A stretch of 64,000 nt of DNA from an uncultured Oscillospiraceae bacterium (GTDB taxonomy: Bacteria; Bacillota; Clostridia; Oscillospirales; Oscillospiraceae). The stretch is from the NCBI GenBank assembly GCA_910588495.1, contig CAJUPU010000004.1, forward strand, positions 1 through 64,000, in the 5' to 3' direction. The notes below the pieces were generated by a model. That model made no database searches, was not told the DNA's origin, and saw only the letters and a list, made by a program, of their open reading frames with translations. This document shows positions 15,883 through 22,616 of the stretch, one piece after another. Numbering within the stretch: the first letter of the stretch is position 1; every line of letters starts with the position of its first letter. The translations under genes and the position numbers were made by a program.

Positions 15883-16605
15883 ATGTCAAATATCCCAGAT
15901 CCCCATGCGATCTTCCCCAACGAGTTCAAGACCTCGTGCTTTCTGAAAAACGTGATCGCCGCCCCCAATATCACCGTGGGCGACTACACCTACTACGACG
16001 ATCCCGTCGATCCCACCGGCTTTGAGCGGAACAACGTGCTCTTCAACTACCCCGAGTTCGGGGACAGGCTCATCATCGGCAAATTCTGCTCCATCGCCTC
16101 CGGGGTGAAGTTCATCATGGGCCCCGCCAACCACCGCATCAGCAGCGTCACCACCTACCCCTTTCAGGTGTTCGGCGGCGTGTGGGCGGAGAAGGCCCCG
16201 CCCCACCTGTCCCAGCTCCCCTTCAAGGGGGACACGGTGGTGGGCAGCGACGTGTGGATCGGCCGGGAGAGCGTCGTCATGCCGGGGGTGCGCATAGGCG
16301 ACGGGGCCATCATCGCGGCCTATTCCGTGGTGGCGAAGGATGTCCCGCCCTACGCCGTGGCGGGCGGGAACCCCGCCCGGGTCATCAAAAAGCGGTTCGA
16401 GGATGACGAGCTGATCCACCTCCTGCTCCGTCTGCGCTGGTGGGATCTCCCCGGCGAGGAGCTGGCGGAGCTGGTGCCGCTGCTGTGCAGTCCGGATCTG
16501 GAGGCGGTGAAGGAGGCGCTGCGCGGCATCCCGGTCGGGCGGCGTTCCGCCGACCCGCCAGATCCGCAGGATCGACTTTGTGAAGGCCATCCCGGTCCGG
16601 CCTGA
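15883..16605 (+). CDS. CatB-related O-acetyltransferase (xenobiotic acyltransferase, hexapeptide-repeat)
   Basis: 240 residues. Left-handed beta-helix protein of the Vat/CatB type. Visible are FNYPEFGDRLIIGKFCSIAS (about 44-63), FIMGPANHRISSVTTYPF with the catalytic His (about 73), hexapeptide coils in VVGSDVWIGRESVVMPGVRI (about 119-138), and AGGNPARVIKKRF (about 159). It transfers acetyl from acetyl-CoA to hydroxyls of virginiamycin/chloramphenicol-type compounds or to sugars. Resistance is not implied by sequence alone. GGAGGTAATACC precedes the ATG. The last 20 residues (after ALRGIP) look non-homologous, and a frameshift near 16530 is possible because another frame reads VKAIPVRPERWAKQ. 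Confidence 0.88.
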   Translation: MSNIPDPHAIFPNEFKTSCFLKNVIAAPNITVGDYTYYDDPVDPTGFERNNVLFNYPEFGDRLIIGKFCSIASGVKFIMGPANHRISSVTTYPFQVFGGVWAEKAPPHLSQLPFKGDTVVGSDVWIGRESVVMPGVRIGDGAIIAAYSVVAKDVPPYAVAGGNPARVIKKRFEDDELIHLLLRLRWWDLPGEELAELVPLLCSPDLEAVKEALRGIPVGRRSADPPDPQDRLCEGHPGPA

Positions 16606-16624
16606 GCGCTGGGCCAAGCAACTT

Positions 16625-16657
16625 AAAAGGCGGCGCAGCTTCGGCTGCGCCGCCTCT
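16625..16657. terminator. Bidirectional intrinsic terminator
   Basis: A perfect 11-bp stem, GGCGGCGCAGC (16629-16639) with GCTGCGCCGCC (16644-16654), and a TTCG tetraloop. On the minus strand it is followed by TTTT and ends the permease gene; on the plus strand it ends the acetyltransferase transcript. Confidence 0.8.
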
Positions 16658-16715
16658 AAATAGGCAATGTGCATCTATGCTCCCGCCGGCGGGGGAAGCG
16701 CTGCAGCTCCCCTTA

Positions 16716-18137
16716 TCACACGATGAGGAAGAACTTCACCAGGAACAGGGCGGAGATCGCGTAGGTGAGGAGGGACACGTCCTTGGCCCTGCCGGTGAAC
16801 ACCTTCAGGACGGTGTAGGCGATCATGCCGATGCCGATGGCGTGGCCGATGGACCCGGAGATGGGCATGGCGATCACCATCAGGGCGGCGGGCAGGGTCT
16901 GGTCGATGTCGTCGAAGTCGATCTTGCTCAGGCCCTTGAACATGAGCACGCCCACATAGATCAGGGCGGAGGAGGTGGCGGCGGCGGGGATCACGGCGGC
17001 CACCGGGGCGATGAACATGCAGGCCAGGAACAAGATCCCGGTGGTCAGGGCGGTCAGGCCGGTGCGGCCCCCCGCCTCCACCCCGGCGGTGGACTCGATG
17101 AAGGTGGTGACGGTGGAGGTGCCGGTGCAGGCGCCCGTCACGGTGCCCACCGCGTCGGCCAGCAGGGCCTCCCGCATCTTGGGCATATTGCCGTTCTCAT
17201 CCACCATGCCCACCTGAGAGGCGGTGCCCACCAGGGTGCCGATGGTGTCGAACATGTCGATCATGCAGAAGGTGATCACCAGGGTGACCACGGTGAACCA
17301 GCTGATCTGGGCCAGCCCGGCGAAGTTGAACTTGAACAGGGTGGTGTCCACCATGTCCTGGACGGGGGGCAGGAAGGAGGCGGTGGACAGGGACTCAAAG
17401 GGATTGGTCTGGAGGAAGGCGAAGGAGCCCACCCAATAGACGATGGAGGCGGCCAGCATACCCAGAAGCACCGCGGCCTTTACCCCGTTTTTGGCCAGGA
17501 TCACCATGACGAACAGGCCCAGGAACATGGTGACTACTGTGAGCACCATGGGGGCGTAGCCGGAGCCCATGGCCTGCTCGGCCACGTTGGGGGTGAGGGC
17601 GCCGAAAAAGTCCCGCATGACGTAGAAGGGGCCGCCGGCATCGGAATAGATGCCCGCGTTGGAGCCCAGGCCGATGTTCATCAGCATCAGGCTGATGGCG
17701 GGGGCGATGCCCAGCCGCACCCCCAGGGGGATGGCGTCCACGATCTTCTCCCGGATGTTGAGGATGGACAGCACGATGAACACGATGCCCTCGATGAGGA
17801 TGATGATGAGGGCGGTCTGGAAGCTGGCCGTGTAGGTCATGCCGGTGAGGGCGGCGATGTTGGCCACCACCACGGCGAAGAAGCTGTTCAGCCCCATGCC
17901 GGGGGCCAGGGCGAAGGGCTTGTTGGCCAGGAAGGCCATGCAGAACATGGCGATGGCGGAGGCGATGCAGGTGGCCATGAACACGCCGTTCCACAGCGCG
18001 GAACCCACGTCGAAGTTGGTGAGCAGGTTGGGGTTCAGGGCGATGATGTAGGCCATGGTCATGAAGGTGGTGAGCCCGGCCACCACCTCGGTGCGCACCG
18101 TGGTGCCGTTCTCCCTGAGCTTGAAGATCTTTTCCAT
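16716..18137 (-). CDS. NCS2-family purine permease (adenine/guanine/hypoxanthine, AzgA/PbuG type)
   Basis: 473 residues, 12-14 membrane segments. Start at 18137 (GGAGAGGGAG upstream; the in-frame ATG at 18206 lies inside the riboswitch terminator). The opening MEKIFKLRENGTTVRTEVVA then GLTTFMTMAYIIALNPNLL is diagnostic of the AzgA/PbuG group. Central motifs include CIASAIAMFCMAFLANKPFA, LAPGMGLNSFFA and GTSTVTTFIESTAGVEAGGRTG. It imports nucleobases by proton symport. A purine riboswitch with its own terminator lies in its leader, and a purine phosphoribosyltransferase is divergent from it: a salvage pair. Confidence 0.95.
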   Translation of the reverse strand: MEKIFKLRENGTTVRTEVVAGLTTFMTMAYIIALNPNLLTNFDVGSALWNGVFMATCIASAIAMFCMAFLANKPFALAPGMGLNSFFAVVVANIAALTGMTYTASFQTALIIILIEGIVFIVLSILNIREKIVDAIPLGVRLGIAPAISLMLMNIGLGSNAGIYSDAGGPFYVMRDFFGALTPNVAEQAMGSGYAPMVLTVVTMFLGLFVMVILAKNGVKAAVLLGMLAASIVYWVGSFAFLQTNPFESLSTASFLPPVQDMVDTTLFKFNFAGLAQISWFTVVTLVITFCMIDMFDTIGTLVGTASQVGMVDENGNMPKMREALLADAVGTVTGACTGTSTVTTFIESTAGVEAGGRTGLTALTTGILFLACMFIAPVAAVIPAAATSSALIYVGVLMFKGLSKIDFDDIDQTLPAALMVIAMPISGSIGHAIGIGMIAYTVLKVFTGRAKDVSLLTYAISALFLVKFFLIV

Positions 18138-18183
18138 AAAAAACTCCCTCTCCAGAATTTCCTTCGGCGGGATCGGAGCGGGA

Positions 18184-18221
18184 AAATAAAACCGGCCCGG
18201 AAACATGGCGATTCCCAGACC
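18184..18221 (-). terminator. Riboswitch-controlled terminator of the permease leader
   Basis: On the minus strand GGTCTGGGAA (18221-18212) can pair completely, with wobbles, with TTTCCGGGCC (18203-18194) around an 8-nt loop, followed by GGTTTTATTTT. It starts 10 nt after the aptamer. AGGTC in its 5' arm is complementary to GACCT in the aptamer's P3/L3, giving a plausible antiterminator when no ligand is bound. Confidence 0.75.
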
Positions 18222-18230
18222 TGTTCGATT

Positions 18231-18297
18231 TTCGGTAGCCGCCTGAATAGGTCAGGCCGTAGAAACTCGAGGCCCGTCTCGCCCCGACTATACCGAA
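18231..18297 (-). ncRNA. Purine riboswitch aptamer (guanine-type, variant)
   Basis: The 67-nt minus-strand segment aligns without gaps to the xpt guanine aptamer. P1 is a perfect 7-bp UUCGGUA/UACCGAA. P2 is GGGGC/GCCUC with loop GAGACGG, J2/3 is GUUUCUAC, and P3 is GCCUG/CAGGC. The ligand-pairing position (74 in xpt numbering) is C, predicting guanine/hypoxanthine. Unusual are G instead of A at both positions 24 and 73, a G opposite G at 54/72, and a P3 loop ACCUAUU shifted by one. It is followed by a terminator and sits before a purine permease, so ligand binding should switch expression off. Confidence 0.85.
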
Positions 18298-18318
18298 GGA
18301 TATCAAGTTGACGAGGAT

Positions 18319-18324
18319 ATGATA
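18319..18324 (-). promoter_or_regulatory. Candidate extended -10 of the permease transcript
   Basis: On the minus strand TGGTATCAT reads as an extended -10 (TG-N-TATCAT) about 22-28 bp before the aptamer. No convincing -35 was found, which is consistent with an extended -10 promoter. Confidence 0.4.
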
Positions 18325-18383
18325 CCACATCGGCTTCCAAAATTCTACATGTTTTTCTTTTTTCCAAAAAGTTTCATTCAATT

Positions 18384-18412
18384 TTGACAACGGGGGGCGG
18401 AGATCGTATAAT
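18384..18412 (+). promoter_or_regulatory. Promoter of the phosphoribosyltransferase gene
   Basis: TTGACA (18384-18389), a 17-bp spacer and TATAAT (18407-18412): perfect consensus 38 bp before the ATG, divergent from the permease leader. Confidence 0.88.
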
Positions 18413-18450
18413 AAAGTCCGTATAAATCACAACGATGGAGATGAGCTGTC

Positions 18451-19005
18451 ATGACCTATGAAATGCGTGTGGCGGGCCTCACCCGCGCCCTCCCCCTGTG
18501 CCCCATCAGCGACACCCTGACGATCGGTGCCTTCGTCATCTTCGGCGACGTGGAGCTGACCTGCGCCTGTGCCCGGGAGCTGCTGAAGATCGCCCCGGAG
18601 TTCGACTACATGGTGGCCCCGGAGGCCAAAGCCATTCCCCTGATCCACGAGATGGCCCGCCAGAGCGGCCGGAACGGCTACTTCCTGGTGCGCAAGGCCC
18701 CCAAGCTGTACATGAACGGGGTGTTCGAGGCGGTGGACCGATCCATCACCACCCAGGGGGAGCAGAAGCTGTACATGGACGGGGCGGACGCGGCCAAGAT
18801 GAAGGGCAGGCGCATCCTGATCCTGGACGACGTGATCTCCACCGGCGGTTCCCTGGCGGCGGTGGAGAGCCTGGTGGACCAGGCCGGGGGCCACGTGGTG
18901 GGCCGCATGGCCATCCTGGCGGAGGGGGACGCCGCCAAGCGGAAGGACATCCTGTTTTTGGAGCGGCTCCCCCTGTTCGACGCCCAAGGGAACCCGCTGG
19001 GTTGA
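18451..19005 (+). CDS. Purine phosphoribosyltransferase family protein (Apt/Xpt-like)
   Basis: 184 residues. The type I PRTase PRPP loop is visible as ILILDDVISTGGSL (about residues 126-139), and the FDYMVAPEAKAIPLIHEMA segment corresponds to the conserved first-half loop. It converts a purine base and PRPP to the nucleotide and pyrophosphate. The base (adenine versus xanthine/guanine) is not fixed by sequence; length fits Xpt or Apt. It has its own strong promoter, is divergent from the riboswitch-controlled NCS2 permease, and ends in a strong terminator. Purine salvage is the natural reading. Confidence 0.85.
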   Translation: MTYEMRVAGLTRALPLCPISDTLTIGAFVIFGDVELTCACARELLKIAPEFDYMVAPEAKAIPLIHEMARQSGRNGYFLVRKAPKLYMNGVFEAVDRSITTQGEQKLYMDGADAAKMKGRRILILDDVISTGGSLAAVESLVDQAGGHVVGRMAILAEGDAAKRKDILFLERLPLFDAQGNPLG

Positions 19006-19010
19006 AAAAA

Positions 19011-19038
19011 GCGCCGGAGCAACGCTCCGGCGCTTTTT
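19011..19038. terminator. Bidirectional terminator between the PRTase gene and rpsU
   Basis: GCGCCGGAGC (19011-19020) pairs perfectly with GCTCCGGCGC (19024-19033) around AAC, flanked by AAAAAA and TTTTT. It terminates both convergent genes. Confidence 0.9.
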
Positions 19039-19044
19039 TACATC

Positions 19045-19230
19045 TTAGTAGAACTTCTTGTTCCGGTTCTTCCGGGCGGCCTCGCTCTTCTTGCGGCGCT
19101 TGACGCTGGGGCTGTCGTAGAACTCGCGCTTGCGCACCTCGGCCAGCACGCCAGACTTGGCGCAGGAGCGCTTGAAGCGCTTGAGCGCGTTCTCCAGAGA
19201 CTCGCCTTCGCGGACATGGACTTCGGACAT
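19045..19230 (-). CDS. rpsU: 30S ribosomal protein S21
   Basis: 61 residues, the full family length. MSEVHVREGESLENALKRFK then SCAKSGVLAEVRKREFYDS and a basic tail (VKRRKKSEAARKNRNKKFY) are diagnostic of bS21. It binds the small subunit near the anti-Shine-Dalgarno end of 16S rRNA and helps initiation. Single gene with its own consensus promoter (19308-19336), GGAGGGAGGG before the ATG, and a terminator shared with the convergent PRTase gene. Confidence 0.98.
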   Translation of the reverse strand: MSEVHVREGESLENALKRFKRSCAKSGVLAEVRKREFYDSPSVKRRKKSEAARKNRNKKFY

Positions 19231-19307
19231 CTATTTTCCCTCCCTCCGAAACATCCGGTTATTTCCAGGATGCTTTAAGGGCCATCGACTATGGCTTTAA
19301 CAGGTCT

Positions 19308-19336
19308 ATTATATGTGAAAATCCGCCGCTTGTCAA
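19308..19336 (-). promoter_or_regulatory. rpsU promoter
   Basis: Minus strand TTGACA (19336-19331), a 17-bp spacer and TATAAT (19313-19308): perfect consensus about 80 bp before the rpsU start. Confidence 0.88.
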
Positions 19337-19393
19337 CCGCAAAATGTGGGGACTTTTGCGAGACCTGCCCCCACCCGCTGTCCGGCGGCCTTT

Positions 19394-19557
19394 AGAACCT
19401 GAATCCACAACCTCGATTCACCGTCTCGCCGGGTCTTTTCCCATCATGCGGCGTTGAATTTTCTTGCAATAAACACAATTATTCCTGCGAAAATTCGCCT
19501 TGCCTGACGGGAAGATCCCTCGGCCATCCGGCGATCTCGGCTGTGAATACAGGTTCT
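19394..19557 (+). repeat. 164-nt hairpin repeat, copy 1
   Basis: Starts AGAACCTG and ends CAGGTTCT. Further inner complementary blocks (CGCCGG/CCGGCG; GAATTTTC/GAAAATTC; AATAA/TTATT) let the whole element fold into one long imperfect hairpin. Near-identical copies of exactly 164 nt lie at 36259-36422 and 61554-61717, and a diverged one at 50276-50436, all with the same strand orientation. This copy fills the gap between the leuS stop (19590) and the rpsU promoter, where no other leuS terminator is visible. It encodes no protein. Confidence 0.9.
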
Positions 19558-19589
19558 TAGCCGCCTGCGGCGCGCCCCTGGGATGACCT

Positions 19590-22010
19590 TCATTGGGGCT
19601 TCACGATCAGGTTCACCAGCCGTTTGGGCACCACGATAGTCTTGACCAGGGCCATGCCCTCGGTGAACTTCTGCACCTTGGGGTCGGCCTGGGCGGCGGC
19701 GATGATGGCGCCGTCGTCCGCGTCCGCCGGGACCAGGATGTTGGCCCGGACCTTGCCGTTGACCTGGACCGCCATCTGCACCGTGTCCGCCACCGTCTTG
19801 CTCTCGTCGTAGGCGGGCCAGGACTGCCGGCACACGAAGCCCTCGCCGCCTAGCATCTCCCACAGCTCCTCCGCCACATGGGGGGCGAAGGGGGAGAGCA
19901 GGGTGATCAGCGTTTTCATGTCGCCGCGTGAGCAGCCGTTCTTCTGGAAGTCCCCCACCAGGGTCATCATGGCGGCGATGGCGGTGTTGAACTTCATGGC
20001 CTCGATGTCGTCCGCCACCTTCTTGATGGTCTTGTGGAGAAGGGCCTCGTTGGCGCGGGTGTGCTCCGGGCTGTCCGAGCAGCTCTCCGCCAGGTTCCAC
20101 ACCTTGTCCAAAAACCGCTTGCAGCCCTTCACGGCGTTGTCCGACCACACCGCGGCCTGCTCGAAGTCGCCGATGAACATGGTGTACAGACGCAGGGTGT
20201 CCGCGCCGTAGGCGGCCACGATGTCGTTGGGGTTGACCACGTTCCCCCGGGACTTTGACATCTTTTCGCCGCCCTCGCCCAGGATCATGCCGTGGCTGGT
20301 GCGCTTCTGGTACGGTTCTTTGGTGGGCACCACGCCGATGTCGTACAGGAACTTGTGCCAGAACCGGGAGTACAGCAGATGGAGGGTGGTGTGTTCCATG
20401 CCGCCGTTGTACCAGTCCACGGGGGACCAGTAGTCCAGGGCCTCCTTGGAGGCCAGGGCCTTGTCGTTGTGGGGGTCCATATACCGCAGGAAGTACCAGG
20501 AGGACCCGGCCCACTGGGGCATGGTGTCGGTCTCCCGGCGGGCGCTTCCGCCGCAGCAGGGGCAGGTGGTCTTGACCCAGTCGGTCATTTTGGACAGGGG
20601 GCTTTCGCCGTCGTCGGTGGGCTCGTAGGACTCCACCTCGGGGAGCAGCAGGGGCAGTTGGTCCTCCGGCAGGGGCACCCAGCCGCACTTTTCGCAGTTC
20701 ACCATGGGGATGGGCTCGCCCCAGTAGCGCTGGCGGGAGAACACCCAGTCCCGCAGCTTGTAGTTGACCTTGGCCTCGCCGATGCCCTTTTCCTCCAGCC
20801 ATTTGGTGACGGCGGGGATGGCGGCCTTGACGGTCAGGCCGTTGAGGAAGTCGGAGTTGACCAGGATGCCCGTCTCGTCCTTGGCGGTGAAGGCGGCCTT
20901 CTGCACGTCCTCCCCGCCGGACACCACCTCGATGATCTCCAGGCCGAACTTTTTGGCGAACTCCCAGTCCCGGTCGTCGTGGGCGGGGACGGCCATGATG
21001 GCCCCGGTGCCGTAGGTGGACAGCACGTAGTCGGAGATGAAGATGGGGATCTCCTTTCCGTTGACGGGGTTGACGCCCCGGACGCCGTCCAGCCGCACGC
21101 CGGTCTTTTCCTTGTTCAGCTCGGTGCGCTCCAGGTCGGACTTGGAGGCGGCGGTTTTCTGGTACGCCGTGACCTCGTCCGCGTTGGCCAGCTTGCCCCC
21201 GTCCAGCCAGCTTTTCACCAGCTCGTGCTCCGGGGAGAGCACCATATAGGTGGCGCCGAAGAGGGTGTCGGGCCGGGTGGTGAACACCACGATGTCGTCC
21301 CCGGCGGTGGACTTGAAGGTGACCTCCGCGCCGGTGGACCGGCCGATCCAGTTGCGCTGCTGAATCTTCACCCGCTCGATGAAGTCCAGATCGTCCAGAT
21401 CGTCGATGAGCCGCTGGGCGTACTGGGTGATCTTCAGCATCCACTGGGACTTCTCCTTGCGGATCACGGAGGAGCCGCACCGCTCGCAGACGCCCTCGAC
21501 GACTTCCTCATTCGCCAGCACGCACTTGCAGGAGGTGCACCAGTTCACCGGCATGGTGGCCTTGTAGGCCAGGCCCTTTTTGTACAGCTGGAGGAAGATC
21601 CACTGGGTCCACTTGTAGTAGCTGGGGTCGGTGGTGTCCACCACCCGGTCCCAGTCGAAGCCGAAGCCCAGCATTTTCAGCTGGCTGGTGAAGTTGGCGA
21701 TGTTGTCCCGGGTCACCTTGGCGGGGTGGATGTGGTTCTTGATGGCGTAGTTCTCGGTGGGCAGGCCGAAGGCGTCGAAGCCCATGGGGAAGAGCACGTT
21801 GTACCCGTCCATCCGCTTTTTGCGGGTGACGATGTCCATGGCGGTGTAGGGCCGGGGGTGGCCCACATGGAGGCCCTGGCCGGAGGGGTAGGGGAACTCC
21901 ACCAGGCCGTAGAACTTGGGCTTGTCGCTCTTGTCTGCGGCGGCGTACACCTTGGCCTCTTCCCAGCGGCGCTGCCACTTGGGCTCGATGGCGGCGAAAT
22001 CGTATTTCAA
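19590..22010 (-). CDS. leuS: Leucyl-tRNA synthetase
   Basis: 806 residues. Class I signature HVGHPRPYTAMD (HIGH box, about residue 40) and EKMSKSRGNVV (KMSKS loop, about 570) are clear. The Cys-rich zinc segment in the first third (CTSCKCVLANEEVVEGVCERC), the editing domain and the C-terminal anticodon-binding region are in the normal order. It charges tRNA-Leu with leucine. The start is TTG at 22010 with AAGGGAG eight bases upstream; in-frame starts at 22019 (GTG) and 22040 are less well spaced. Own promoter at 22049-22077, and no T-box leader is present. Confidence 0.98.
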   Translation of the reverse strand: MKYDFAAIEPKWQRRWEEAKVYAAADKSDKPKFYGLVEFPYPSGQGLHVGHPRPYTAMDIVTRKKRMDGYNVLFPMGFDAFGLPTENYAIKNHIHPAKVTRDNIANFTSQLKMLGFGFDWDRVVDTTDPSYYKWTQWIFLQLYKKGLAYKATMPVNWCTSCKCVLANEEVVEGVCERCGSSVIRKEKSQWMLKITQYAQRLIDDLDDLDFIERVKIQQRNWIGRSTGAEVTFKSTAGDDIVVFTTRPDTLFGATYMVLSPEHELVKSWLDGGKLANADEVTAYQKTAASKSDLERTELNKEKTGVRLDGVRGVNPVNGKEIPIFISDYVLSTYGTGAIMAVPAHDDRDWEFAKKFGLEIIEVVSGGEDVQKAAFTAKDETGILVNSDFLNGLTVKAAIPAVTKWLEEKGIGEAKVNYKLRDWVFSRQRYWGEPIPMVNCEKCGWVPLPEDQLPLLLPEVESYEPTDDGESPLSKMTDWVKTTCPCCGGSARRETDTMPQWAGSSWYFLRYMDPHNDKALASKEALDYWSPVDWYNGGMEHTTLHLLYSRFWHKFLYDIGVVPTKEPYQKRTSHGMILGEGGEKMSKSRGNVVNPNDIVAAYGADTLRLYTMFIGDFEQAAVWSDNAVKGCKRFLDKVWNLAESCSDSPEHTRANEALLHKTIKKVADDIEAMKFNTAIAAMMTLVGDFQKNGCSRGDMKTLITLLSPFAPHVAEELWEMLGGEGFVCRQSWPAYDESKTVADTVQMAVQVNGKVRANILVPADADDGAIIAAAQADPKVQKFTEGMALVKTIVVPKRLVNLIVKPQ

Positions 22011-22048
22011 TGTGAACACTCCCTTGGGTGGTTTTCTCAAGTCAAGAT

Positions 22049-22077
22049 ATTATATAGGAAAAGCGGCGGGATTGCAA
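22049..22077 (-). promoter_or_regulatory. leuS promoter
   Basis: Minus strand TTGCAA (22077-22072), a 17-bp spacer and TATAAT (22054-22049), ending 38 bp before the TTG start. Confidence 0.82.
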
Positions 22078-22102
22078 GGGCCTGGTGTGGAAAAGGCGGG
22101 GC

Positions 22103-22169
22103 GGCATAAAAGATCCCCCGGCAAAAGCCGGGACGGCATAAAAGATCCCCCGGCAAAAGCCGGGGGATC
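22103..22169 (-). terminator. Tandem terminator-like hairpins (duplicated 32-bp unit)
   Basis: A 30-base unit beginning GGCATAAAAGATCCCCCGGC occurs twice (22103-22132, 22135-22164). The second forms a perfect 11-bp stem GATCCCCCGGC/GCCGGGGGATC around four A residues, followed on the minus strand by TTTT. It lies 4 bp after the stop of the small gene at 22174. The first copy is an extra, shorter hairpin. Confidence 0.75.
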
Positions 22170-22173
22170 GGAC

Positions 22174-22536
22174 TCATTGGGCGCAGGGATCGAACAGGAC
22201 TTGATAGCCTGACGCGCTTCGGCGGACCTGGTAGAGGCCGGAGGAGGGGACCTCCTGTCCCGGCTCAAAACGGTCGAACCGCTCTTGAGGCGGCAAGCGC
22301 ACCGTCTGGGACTTGACCTCGGCCAGTTTGTCGCTCACCGCCTCCAGCTTTTCCTCCACCGCCTGGGTGGTCTCGGGGGAGGAGGAAAGGGCGTCCGACG
22401 TGCTTTTCAGCAGCAACAGCTCATTTTGCGCCGCCTGCCGCCGGAGCTGAAGGTCCTGAACGGCCTGCCGGCGCTGGGCAAAGGTCGGCAGCGTGGATGT
22501 GGGGCCCATCTGCCCGGCCCAGGTGCTGTTCATCAT
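22174..22536 (-). CDS. Small hypothetical coiled-coil protein
   Basis: 120 residues; GAGGAGG seven bases before the ATG supports it. Residues about 20-75 are rich in Leu/Glu/Gln/Lys heptads (RRQAVQDLQLRRQAAQNELL, VEEKLEAVSDKLAEV), suggesting a coiled coil. The C-terminal 40 residues (about 80-120) are Pro/Phe/Arg-rich without a known motif. No signal peptide or membrane segment. It sits 80 bp after the hydrogenase gene on the same strand and ends in a tandem terminator. I do not recognise the family. Confidence 0.65.
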   Translation of the reverse strand: MMNSTWAGQMGPTSTLPTFAQRRQAVQDLQLRRQAAQNELLLLKSTSDALSSSPETTQAVEEKLEAVSDKLAEVKSQTVRLPPQERFDRFEPGQEVPSSGLYQVRRSASGYQVLFDPCAQ

Positions 22537-22616
22537 AGAGACGCCTCCTCGATGCGATCTGGGATCAGGATGATATCCTGCCGCGCCGCGGTCAGCGCGC
22601 CTTGCGGGGCGGCTGC

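Noticed and set aside
16677..18311. 544-codon plus-strand frame opposite the purine permease
   Set aside because: Gly/His-rich antisense artefact; it also runs through the riboswitch and terminator.
19444..19560. Protein-coding extension of the 164-nt repeat (a C-terminal peptide shared by two frames)
   Set aside because: The identical peptide seen at 36309-36425 arises only because the repeat DNA is the same; these frames are antisense to real genes and have no start signals.
20292..22109. 605-codon frame opposite leuS
   Set aside because: leuS motifs are unambiguous; the antisense frame has no recognisable domain.
22011..22173. T-box riboswitch before leuS
   Set aside because: The leader is only about 35 nt from a consensus promoter to the TTG start, with no specifier stem, T-box sequence or terminator.
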